Position numbers and translations under genes: made by a program. 6,630 nucleotides of DNA, taken from the NCBI GenBank assembly GCA_007127275.1, contig SKZP01000001.1, forward strand, positions 1-6,630, given 5' to 3'. Positions 1 through 5,176 of the stretch are shown piece after piece. The notes beneath the pieces were generated by a model. The model was given only the letters and a program-made list of their open reading frames with translations. It did no database searches and was not told the DNA's origin. Each line of letters starts with the position of its first letter. The first letter of the stretch is position 1. This DNA is from Planctomycetota bacterium (GTDB lineage Bacteria; Planctomycetota; UBA8742; SKZP01).

Positions 1-356
1 CGCTTTGCGCCGGCGTCGAGGTGGCTGTCATAGCCCGGCTTGTCGCCGCTTTTCTTGGCGCGGAACACGCCGGAGGCCTCGACAACGCAGTCGATGTTTT
101 CCCAGCCGATCTCGGCGGGATTCTTCGAGGCGGTCACTTTGATCTTCTTGTCGCCGACGATCAAGGTATTCCCCTCGGCCTTTACCGTCTGCGGCAGTCG
201 GCCGTGCGCCGAGTCGTACTTGAGCAGGGTGGCCAATTGCTGCGGCTCGAAGAGATCGTTGACGTGCACGATCTCGAGGTCGCTGCGCGCCATGGCGGCG
301 CGGTAGACGAGGCGGCCGATGCGACCAAAACCATTGATGCCAATGCGAAACGCCAT
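1..356 (-). CDS. gap: Glyceraldehyde-3-phosphate dehydrogenase, N-terminal part (runs off the window)
   Basis: This cytosolic glycolytic enzyme oxidises and phosphorylates glyceraldehyde-3-phosphate to 1,3-bisphosphoglycerate using NAD(P)+. Only the first 118 residues are inside the window, so the catalytic cysteine and substrate domain are not visible. The Rossmann start is textbook: MAFRIGINGFGRIGRLVYRA at residues 1-20, with the dinucleotide-binding GxGxxG-type loop at 6-15. It is followed by VNDL (32-35; Asp34 sits where NAD-preferring enzymes carry an acidic residue), LLKYDSAHGR (44-53) and EASGVF (93-98, usually ESTG-F). Between GVF and the next conserved HL-AGAK motif (112-118) lie 13 residues, where the common form as I recall it has about 8, so there is a small insertion (KKSGDKPGYDS region). 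The ATG at 354-356 is preceded by AAGGAGA (365-371) at 8-nt spacing. The gene lies alone behind a strong terminator and a structured upstream region (395-564). The family call is very secure; the isoform (glycolytic gapA versus another paralogue) is not decided. Confidence 0.97.
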   Translation of the reverse strand, partial: MAFRIGINGFGRIGRLVYRAAMARSDLEIVHVNDLFEPQQLATLLKYDSAHGRLPQTVKAEGNTLIVGDKKIKVTASKNPAEIGWENIDCVVEASGVFRAKKSGDKPGYDSHLDAGAK

Positions 357-364
357 ATCCGGGG

Positions 365-371
365 TCTCCTT
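365..371 (-). promoter_or_regulatory. Ribosome binding site of gap
   Basis: AAGGAGA reads on the minus strand 8 nt before the gap ATG. It is close to the ideal anti-16S complement. The structured element at 395-564 ends only 23 nt upstream of it, so folding of that element could influence access to this site. Confidence 0.8.
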
Positions 372-394
372 CGATCGTCGTCGTGTGAACTCTA

Positions 395-564
395 GTAGGC
401 CGTCATGATTGAATCCGTGGGTGAGCCTGCTGCCCTCGACCTGCTTCTTGGTCGTCGGCTGCGTGGATCACGGAACGACGCGCACGTTTGCGCTGCTCGA
501 CTTCCTCGCCAGGCGCGGCCGACGCTCGTGACGCCTCACCCACGCATCAATCTTGACGGCCTAC
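395..564 (-). ncRNA. Candidate structured RNA: long imperfect inverted repeat with a 6S-like rod-and-bubble layout, or gap leader element
   Basis: Seen directly: arms 395-427 and 533-564 are near-perfect reverse complements. Pairs are 395-405 with 554-564, 407-412 with 547-552, 414 with 546, 416-425 with 535-544, and 427 with 533. The only interruptions are three mismatches and one bulge. Inside, 453-463 pairs with 514-524 (11 pairs, one G-U), and 480-484 pairs with 489-493 near the apex. Positions 437-441 can also pair with 450-454 as an alternative small hairpin. Read on the minus strand, this is a closing stem, a bubble of 8 nt on the 5' side and 25 nt on the 3' side with a possible small hairpin, then a terminal stem-loop. 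That order recalls 6S RNA, which is about 150-200 nt and mimics an open promoter. There is no sequence-level match I can confirm and no T-run follows position 395. It may instead be a 5' leader structure of the gap mRNA, ending 38 nt before its ATG. The strand is inferred from the neighbouring genes. The inverted repeat is certain; the RNA function is a guess. Confidence 0.4.
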
Positions 565-624
565 CGGCGAATCTCGCGGCCGGAGTCGCGAATGTGCTGC
601 GCAGATATGCGCGAGTCGGCCCAA

Positions 625-653
625 GGGATAAGAAAGGAACGCCCACTCGGCAA
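625..653 (-). promoter_or_regulatory. Possible promoter for the structured element and gap
   Basis: On the minus strand TTGCCG (648-653) is followed after exactly 17 bases by TATCCC (625-630), a weak sigma70-like pair. Initiation from it would fall near 615-619, giving a leader of about 260 nt that contains the whole 395-564 element. The hexamers match the consensus only partly, and chance matches are frequent in a gap this long. Confidence 0.2.
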
Positions 654-669
654 CGACAATTCCGTCTGA

Positions 670-685
670 CGGGGCAAAAACCCCG
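670..685 (-). other. Small stem-loop in the gap between gap and the thioredoxin-like gene
   Basis: CGGGG (670-674) and CCCCG (681-685) pair around a six-base A-rich loop. On the minus strand the loop reads TTTTTG. It lies downstream of the main terminator at 719-758 and may be a secondary stop or simply chance. The rest of 565-718 shows no gene that I can support, only another small dyad (GCGCA/TGCGC near 600-613). Confidence 0.3.
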
Positions 686-718
686 CGATATACACGGGGG
701 GCTCCCACACAAGGCGGC

Positions 719-758
719 AAAAACGAACCGAGCCCGACCTCGACGGGTCGGGCTCGGT
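719..758 (-). terminator. Intrinsic terminator of the thioredoxin-like gene
   Basis: Positions 727-739 pair perfectly with 746-758 (13 bp, very GC-rich, GGTCGGGCTCGG arm) around a six-base loop. On the minus strand the stem is followed by TTCG and then a run of five T (719-723). This is a classic rho-independent terminator, 47 bases past the stop codon of the 805-1455 gene. It isolates that gene from gap. Confidence 0.9.
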
Positions 759-804
759 CACGGGAATGCTGCACCCCGCCAGCCACCGGCGGGCGGCTCC
801 CGGT

Positions 805-1455
805 CTAGCGGTTGGCGCGGCGTTGCTCGCGCTCTTGCTCGCGTTCGCGGCGCTCGAGAACTTGCTCGCTGCGCTCCTTGGCGCGCTCGAGCGCACTCTT
901 GAAATTGCGCGTATTGACGCGGTCGCCCTGGAAGGCGTCGACGCGGTTGAGGTCGACGTCCATGACGATCACCTGCGGGGCAACTCCGCCGCGAATGCTG
1001 TAGTGGCGAAGCGTGAGGCGGTCAAGGTCCTCGATATTGACGCGGATCTGCGCGAAGTCCTCGTTCATCATGGTGGCCACACCATGGTTGCCGAACAGAC
1101 AGGACTCAAGGTTCTCGCACGCTTCCCGCGCTCGGGCGAAGCGGCGCTCGTCGCTTTCGGTGGCGATGTAGAGCACGATCGGCTTCGAGCCTTCCTTCGC
1201 CTCTTCCAGTGCGTCAATCCGCATGTCCGGACGGCGAGCGTCCTCGTCGTCGGCATTGAGGTCGACTTCTTCGCCTTGTTCCCAATTCAACGGTGGGGCA
1301 GGTTGCTCGGCGACACCGCCGCCGAGTCCTCCGCGATCCCGCGGAGGAGGCCCCGGACAACACTGGGACTGGGCGGTCTGTACCGCCCCGTTCATCGCCA
1401 GTACGCTCGCCGCAAGGACGAACGCGCCGACGGTGAAAAACTTGAGCAAGTTCAT
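805..1455 (-). CDS. Secreted thioredoxin-fold-like protein lacking CXXC, with charged C-terminal tail
   Basis: 216 aa. Residues 1-30 look like a Sec signal peptide: MNLLKFF, a hydrophobic core TVGAFVLAASVLA, then a probable cleavage around AQS-Q (28-31). A CCPGPPP stretch and a Gly/Pro/acidic linker follow (32-75). Residues 80-176 resemble a thioredoxin fold of the type seen in exported thioredoxin-family proteins: a helix ending EAKEGSKP, strand IVLYIA (93-98), a helix, strand QIRVNI (136-141), and GGVAPQVIVMD (156-166), where Pro160 sits at the cis-proline position. The place where CXXC would follow the first strand reads TESDE, so classical disulfide exchange is not expected. The other cysteines are 113 and 119. 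Residues 184-216 form a highly charged Arg/Glu helix, probably a coiled coil. The ATG at 1453-1455 has GGAGGT at 1460-1465; the stop is TAG at 805-807. The gene appears to be its own unit, closed by the terminator at 719-758. Its molecular role is unknown; a redox, chaperone or cell-envelope role is possible. The fold call is moderate and the gene call is strong. Confidence 0.85.
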   Translation of the reverse strand: MNLLKFFTVGAFVLAASVLAMNGAVQTAQSQCCPGPPPRDRGGLGGGVAEQPAPPLNWEQGEEVDLNADDEDARRPDMRIDALEEAKEGSKPIVLYIATESDERRFARAREACENLESCLFGNHGVATMMNEDFAQIRVNIEDLDRLTLRHYSIRGGVAPQVIVMDVDLNRVDAFQGDRVNTRNFKSALERAKERSEQVLERREREQEREQRRANR

Positions 1456-1487
1456 GGATACCTCCGTGAGACCTGAGGGGGAAAATG

Positions 1488-1503
1488 GGTTGCTTGTGCA
1501 ACC
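1488..1503 (-). other. Leader stem-loop upstream of the thioredoxin-like gene
   Basis: GGTTGC (1488-1493) pairs perfectly with GCAACC (1498-1503) around a four-base loop, 33 bases before the ATG at 1455. On the minus strand it is followed by CATTTTCCCC, a short T-run that gives it the look of a weak attenuator or an mRNA-stability hairpin. Confidence 0.4.
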
Positions 1504-1506
1504 AAC

Positions 1507-1535
1507 TATCTAAGTGTAGCCGATCCGCCGCGCAA
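1507..1535 (-). promoter_or_regulatory. Possible promoter of the thioredoxin-like gene
   Basis: On the minus strand TTGCGC (1530-1535) is separated by 17 bases from TAGATA (1507-1512); an alternative -10, TACACT, lies at 1513-1518. This is the most AT-rich spot in the upstream gap. The match to sigma70 consensus is only partial. Confidence 0.25.
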
Positions 1536-1569
1536 ATGCCAGAGCGGGTCGCACAACTTTTTGAAGATT

Positions 1570-1633
1570 CCCCGCGCTTGCCTTGATGCGTCAACACTTA
1601 AAGACCGTCGGGCGTGGTACCCCGCGCTTGCCT
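1570..1633. repeat. Pair of 14-bp direct repeats, 50 bp apart, in an intergenic gap
   Basis: CCCCGCGCTTGCCT occurs exactly at 1570-1583 and again at 1620-1633, in the 210-base gap between the 201-aa gene and the thioredoxin-like gene. A small dyad TTGA-TGCG-TCAA (1583-1594) abuts the first copy. The pair could be binding sites for a regulator of the downstream gene, or a duplication relic. Nothing in the flanks resembles an insertion sequence. Confidence 0.5.
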
Positions 1634-1636
1634 CGG

Positions 1637-1664
1637 AACAAATCTTTCGGGCGACGCACGCCCG
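1637..1664 (-). terminator. Weak stem-loop just past the 201-aa gene
   Basis: CGGGCG (1648-1653) pairs with CGCCCG (1659-1664) around a five-base loop, starting two bases after the TGA at 1666-1668. On the minus strand it is followed by AAAGATTTGTT, which is only partly T-rich, so it may terminate the glgP unit inefficiently or protect its 3' end. Confidence 0.4.
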
Positions 1665-1665
1665 T

Positions 1666-2271
1666 TCACGCCAGCGGTGCCGTCGCCGCTGACTGAAAGG
1701 CGAGGCGGCGTTGGCAGCGGACCCACCACAGCGGAAAGAAGTGCTCAAGCCCTCCTTGGCGCGCCATTCGCGAAAGTTGACCGATCAGCTTGGCGACAAT
1801 CGCCGGCGTCGCCTCGGCCAGCAGCAGTTGCATGCAGTACAGCAACGTTCGGCGCAGCAGCGCACTCGGCACCTGGTCGACCGACTCCATGGGCACGAAA
1901 CGCGTCTCCGGCTCGCCGGGGCTCTGGGCGCGCTGCTCGAAGGCTTCGCACACCGCGGGCAGCATCAGCCCGCCAGGGTCGGAGACCTCCACCGCCTCGG
2001 TCGCCTCGACGAGCAGGCGCAGCGCGGTGGCCAGACACAGGCTGCGCTGCGGCGGAGCCATTTGCGCAAGCAACGCTTCCGCGTCGGCAATGCACGTCGG
2101 CACCGGCCTCTGCGCCGTTTCCGCGGCGAGCGCTTCCTGGGCTTGCTGCGCAAACGTGCGCGGCGGCGCCGCCCGGCTGGAACGTGCCAGCTCCAATGCG
2201 TCGAAGCGTCGCGGTCGCGGCGTGTTCAGCCGCGTGCGCAACTGGTGATACGCCTCTGGTGTGGGATTCAT
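1666..2271 (-). CDS. Hypothetical helical protein downstream of glgP
   Basis: I do not recognise this 201-aa product. It is predicted to be soluble and mostly alpha-helical, with no signal peptide or convincing membrane segment. Residues 1-50 are Arg/Ala/Gln-rich. Residues 60-92 and 103-115 form Leu/Ala-rich helices. Residues 134-170 form another long helical stretch ending in IVAKLIGQLSRMARQGG, and an aromatic motif LEHFFPLWWVRC follows at 175-186. There are five scattered cysteines. The frame is open further upstream to a GTG at 2365-2367, with an ATG at 2332-2334. I chose the ATG at 2269-2271 because the natural-looking sequence begins there, although its Shine-Dalgarno match (AGGA about 12 nt upstream) is poor, so the true start could be up to 32 residues longer. 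It lies 120 bases (24 with the GTG start) past glgP on the same strand, with no strong terminator between, so co-transcription is likely. The antisense frame over this region looks like arginine-rich shadow translation, which favours this strand. Confidence 0.65.
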   Translation of the reverse strand: MNPTPEAYHQLRTRLNTPRPRRFDALELARSSRAAPPRTFAQQAQEALAAETAQRPVPTCIADAEALLAQMAPPQRSLCLATALRLLVEATEAVEVSDPGGLMLPAVCEAFEQRAQSPGEPETRFVPMESVDQVPSALLRRTLLYCMQLLLAEATPAIVAKLIGQLSRMARQGGLEHFFPLWWVRCQRRLAFQSAATAPLA

Positions 2272-2391
2272 CGACCGCACGCCGTCCTGTCGAGTTGCAG
2301 CGCCCAGGCTCGCCTGCGTGGCCCTAGCGTACATGTAACGACCAAGGATCCAGGTCCCCTTCAACACGTACCGAGTCCGCCGCTACGACCC

Positions 2392-4956
2392 CTACTTGTT
2401 TCGGGCGGCTTCCGGTACGGCGCTCAGAATTTGCGTCGCCCCCTGCCCTTCGCCGGGCATGTGCACCTGTTGCGGCTCAATCTGCCAGACACGCTTCGCG
2501 TAGTCGTGGATGGTCCGGTCGCTGCTAAACGAGGCCATGCGTACCATGTTGAGCACGGCCTTGCGCGTCCAGGCCTCCTTGTCGCGGTAGTCCTCGTTGA
2601 TGCGCTGCTGTGCCTCGACGTAGGCACGGAAGTCCGCGAGCACCATGTACTTGTCCCCGGCGCTGAGCAGGCTGTTGACCAGCGGCCGGAAGTGGCCCGG
2701 ATCCTGCGGCGAAAACACCCCGCCGTCGACGGCATCAATCACGTGACGCAACTCCTCGTCCGCGTAGTACACGGCGTACGGGTCGTAGCTCGGCCGGCGC
2801 TCGCGCACCTCCTCGGCGTGCAAGCCGAAGATATACATCTGCTCCTCGCCAATCTGCTCGGCCATCTCCACCGTTGCGCCGTCCAGCGTTCCCAGCGTCA
2901 AAGCGCCGTTCATGGCAAACTTCATGTTGCCGGTGCCGCTTGCTTCGTAGCCGGCCGTGGAAATCTGCTCGGAGATGTCGGTGCCGGGGATGATTCGCTC
3001 CGCCAGCGTGACACCGTAGTTGGGAATGAACGCCACCTTCAGTTTCTCGCCAATGCGCGGGTCGTGGTTGACCTTTTGCGCGACGGCGTTGATCAACTCA
3101 ATGATCAGCTTCGCCATGCGGTAGCCCGGCGCGGCCTTGCCGCCGAAGAGAAATGTCTGCGGCACCACCTCGAGGCTCGGCTCGACGAGCAGGCGCTGGT
3201 AGCGGTGGATGACGTGGAGGATATTGAGTAGTTGCCGCTTGTATTCGTGGATGCGCTTTACCTGGGTGTCGACAATGGAGTCCGGCTCGAAGGCAACCCC
3301 GGTTTGCTCCTTAACGACCGCGGCAAGCTGGGCCTTGTTCGCCCGTTTGATCTCGCGGACCTCGCGGCGGAACTCGGCATCCTCGGCCAGCGGCTCGAGC
3401 GTACGCAGTCGCTCAAGCTCGCGCAGCCAGTCGCTGCTTTCCAGCCGGCGGGTGAACAGCCCGGCGAGCTGCGGATTGGCCACGGCAATCCAGCGGCGCG
3501 GGTCCACTCCGTTGGTCACCGCGACGAACTTGCCGGGGTAGAACTCAACGAAGTCCTTCATCACGTAGTCACGCAGCAGTTGCGTGTGCAACTCGGAGAC
3601 GCCGTTGACCTTGTGGCTGCCAATGACGGCGAGGTGCGCCATGCGAACCTGCGGGCCGCCGCCGTTGTGGCCGTGCTCCTCGTGGATGGAGAGGCGACGG
3701 GCGAGGTCGTCGTTGCCGGGGTAGCGGGCGCGCACCTCGTCGAGGAAGCGACGGTTGATCTCGTTGATGATCTGGATATGCCGCGGCAGCATCCGGCGCA
3801 TCAAGTCGAGCGGCCAGCGCTCCAGCGCCTCGGGCAGCAAGGTGTGGTTGGTGTAGCTGAAGACCCTTCGCGTCAGCTCCCAGGCGGTTTCCCAGCCGAG
3901 GTGATGCTCGTCGAGCAAGAGCCGCATCAGCTCCGGAATGGCCAGCGCCGGGTGGGTGTCGTTGAGCTGGATGGCGACCTTGTCGGGCAAGAGGTGCCAG
4001 TGGTGGTTGTGCTCGCGCAGGAAGCGGTTGAGGATGTCCTGCAGCGAGCAGGAGACGAAGAAGTATTGCTGGCGAAGCCGCAACTCCTTGCCGCGCATGT
4101 GGGTGTCGGCCGGGTAGAGCACCTTGGAGATGGCTTCCGACTCGACCTTTTGGTGCACCGCGGCGTTGAAGTCGCCGGTATTGAAAATCTGCAGGTCGAA
4201 CGCCTCGGAGCCCTCGGCCGACCAGAGCCGCAGGAGGTTCACCGTGTTCGTCTTGTAGCCGACCATCAGCATGTCGTGGGCCTGGCCGACGACGGTTTGC
4301 CCGGGGTGCCAGGTCGGCTCGAAGCAGCCGGTCTCGCCAATGCGCTCCTCGACCTTGCCGTAAAAGTGCACCTTGTAGCGGCGCCGCGGCCGGGCGAACT
4401 CCCACGGGTTGCCGTACTTGAGCCACGTATCCGGCAATTCCACTTGGGCGCCGTCGCGGATTCGCTGCCGGAAAAAGCCGAAGTCGTAGCGCATCCCGTA
4501 GCCAATGGCCGGGTAGCCGTGCGTGGCCAGCGAGGCCATGAAGCAGGCGGCGAGGCGTCCGAGGCCGCCGTTGCCGAGGCCGGCGTCGCGCTCGAAGGTT
4601 TCGAGCTCTTCGAGGCTCAAGTTCAGCGAGCGCAACGCCTCGTCGGCGGCGTCGTGGTAGTCGAGGTTGACGAGGTTGTTGTCGAGGCTGCGGCCAATCA
4701 GGTACTCGACGGAGAGGTAGTAGACGCGCTTGACCTTGTGGTGGCGGTAGTGCGCCGCCGTCGCCATCATCCGGTCAATCAGGCGGTCCCGCACACTGAA
4801 GGCGAGGGCCTTGTAGAGGTCGAGGCGGTCGACGGTGGTGTGGTCGCGCCCGAGGCTGTACTTCAAGTGGTCGGTGAACGACTGCTTGAACGCATCCGGG
4901 TCCATGCGGTTGTGGTAGTCCCGCCACATCTCCTCGGCAACACGCGTCATCGGCAT
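2392..4956 (-). CDS. glgP: Glycogen / alpha-glucan phosphorylase
   Basis: This is a PLP-dependent enzyme of glycosyltransferase family 35. It releases glucose-1-phosphate from the non-reducing ends of glycogen or maltodextrin in the cytosol. The 854 aa are slightly longer than E. coli-type GlgP, and the family hallmarks are all present and in order: VEYLIGRSLDNN (83-94), the glycine-rich active-site stretch GLGNGGLGRLAACF (126-139), YGMRYDFGFF (153-162), LNDTHPALAIPELMR (331-345), YTNHTLLPEALERWP (368-382), VAVTNGVDPRRW (478-489), KRIHEYKRQLLN (567-578) and EASGTGNMKFAMNGALTLGT (671-690). By family homology Lys679 is the Schiff-base lysine for PLP. The N-terminus shows no match to the animal phosphorylation segment. 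The open frame reaches back to 5316, but that extension crosses a terminator and the preceding gene. The ATG at 4954-4956 has AGGAG (4965-4969) at 8-nt spacing and starts just before recognisable family sequence. It is probably co-transcribed with the 201-aa gene downstream and separated from the barrel gene upstream. The stop is TAG. Confidence 0.98.
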   Translation of the reverse strand: MPMTRVAEEMWRDYHNRMDPDAFKQSFTDHLKYSLGRDHTTVDRLDLYKALAFSVRDRLIDRMMATAAHYRHHKVKRVYYLSVEYLIGRSLDNNLVNLDYHDAADEALRSLNLSLEELETFERDAGLGNGGLGRLAACFMASLATHGYPAIGYGMRYDFGFFRQRIRDGAQVELPDTWLKYGNPWEFARPRRRYKVHFYGKVEERIGETGCFEPTWHPGQTVVGQAHDMLMVGYKTNTVNLLRLWSAEGSEAFDLQIFNTGDFNAAVHQKVESEAISKVLYPADTHMRGKELRLRQQYFFVSCSLQDILNRFLREHNHHWHLLPDKVAIQLNDTHPALAIPELMRLLLDEHHLGWETAWELTRRVFSYTNHTLLPEALERWPLDLMRRMLPRHIQIINEINRRFLDEVRARYPGNDDLARRLSIHEEHGHNGGGPQVRMAHLAVIGSHKVNGVSELHTQLLRDYVMKDFVEFYPGKFVAVTNGVDPRRWIAVANPQLAGLFTRRLESSDWLRELERLRTLEPLAEDAEFRREVREIKRANKAQLAAVVKEQTGVAFEPDSIVDTQVKRIHEYKRQLLNILHVIHRYQRLLVEPSLEVVPQTFLFGGKAAPGYRMAKLIIELINAVAQKVNHDPRIGEKLKVAFIPNYGVTLAERIIPGTDISEQISTAGYEASGTGNMKFAMNGALTLGTLDGATVEMAEQIGEEQMYIFGLHAEEVRERRPSYDPYAVYYADEELRHVIDAVDGGVFSPQDPGHFRPLVNSLLSAGDKYMVLADFRAYVEAQQRINEDYRDKEAWTRKAVLNMVRMASFSSDRTIHDYAKRVWQIEPQQVHMPGEGQGATQILSAVPEAARNK

Positions 4957-4964
4957 TATTGGCG

Positions 4965-4969
4965 CTCCT
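4965..4969 (-). promoter_or_regulatory. Ribosome binding site that fixes the glgP start
   Basis: AGGAG lies 8 nt before the ATG at 4956. This spacing chooses that codon over the second in-frame ATG two codons on (4948-4950) and over the much longer upstream open frame. Confidence 0.8.
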
Positions 4970-5009
4970 GAAACAACCGTCGAATTTCGTGCCACAGCGA
5001 CCAAGGCGC

Positions 5010-5038
5010 AGCCTACCCCGCCTGGGTGCTCAGCACAA
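5010..5038 (-). promoter_or_regulatory. Possible glgP promoter with an embedded dyad
   Basis: On the minus strand TTGTGC (5033-5038) is followed after 17 bases by TAGGCT (5010-5015), a weak sigma70-like pair about 55-60 bases before the start codon. An 11-base dyad, GTGCT-C-AGCAC (5026-5036), overlaps the -35 and the spacer, where a repressor could act. The remainder of 5039-5139 shows no gene that I can support. Confidence 0.25.
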
Positions 5039-5139
5039 CGCACGGTACAAGCGGCGGTGCCTTCGCTCGTCACGCTCGAGGTCCGCAACCGCATCGCTTG
5101 AACGTATATGGGCGCACGGAGGGCCGAATTCGCGTATGG

Positions 5140-5170
5140 GAAAACGTTCGCACACGGTGCGAACATTTTC
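5140..5170 (-). terminator. Hairpin terminator after the outer-membrane barrel gene
   Basis: GTTCGCAC (5146-5153) pairs perfectly with GTGCGAAC (5157-5164) around a three-base loop. Beyond a single mismatch, GAAAA (5140-5144) pairs with TTTTC (5166-5170). On the minus strand the core stem is followed by GTTTTC. The A-run on the other side makes it potentially bidirectional. It begins six bases past the TGA at 5177-5179. Confidence 0.8.
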
Positions 5171-5176
5171 GCAGCA

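Noticed and set aside
500..512. GAGGAAGTC on the minus strand, reminiscent of the RNase P RNA core
   Set aside because: Only a short partial match; the surrounding interval is too short and lacks the other conserved RNase P segments.
405..902. 165-codon plus-strand frame in the intergenic gap
   Set aside because: It is very Arg/Pro/Ala-rich, runs through the 395-564 inverted repeat and the 719-758 terminator, and has no family features.
766..1476. 236-codon plus-strand frame with a hydrophobic N-terminus
   Set aside because: The hydrophobic start is the mirror of the Arg/Glu codons of the minus-strand gene and begins just beyond the terminator hairpin. The minus strand has the signal peptide, RBS and terminator.
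1583..1594. TTGA-N4-TCAA dyad as a CRP/FNR-type operator
   Set aside because: The arms are shorter than the usual five-base half sites (TTGAT/ATCAA), and the position more than 100 bases before the gene is not telling. It is mentioned only within the repeat entry.
1711..3231. 506-codon open frame on the plus strand
   Set aside because: It lies antisense across both the 201-aa gene and glgP, and its product is an Arg/His/Val-rich string with no family features. Such frames arise from GC-biased codons on the opposite strand.
3232..4971. 579-codon open frame on the plus strand
   Set aside because: It is entirely antisense to the catalytic core of glgP, whose motifs are unmistakable. The product is low-complexity Val/Glu/Leu-rich.
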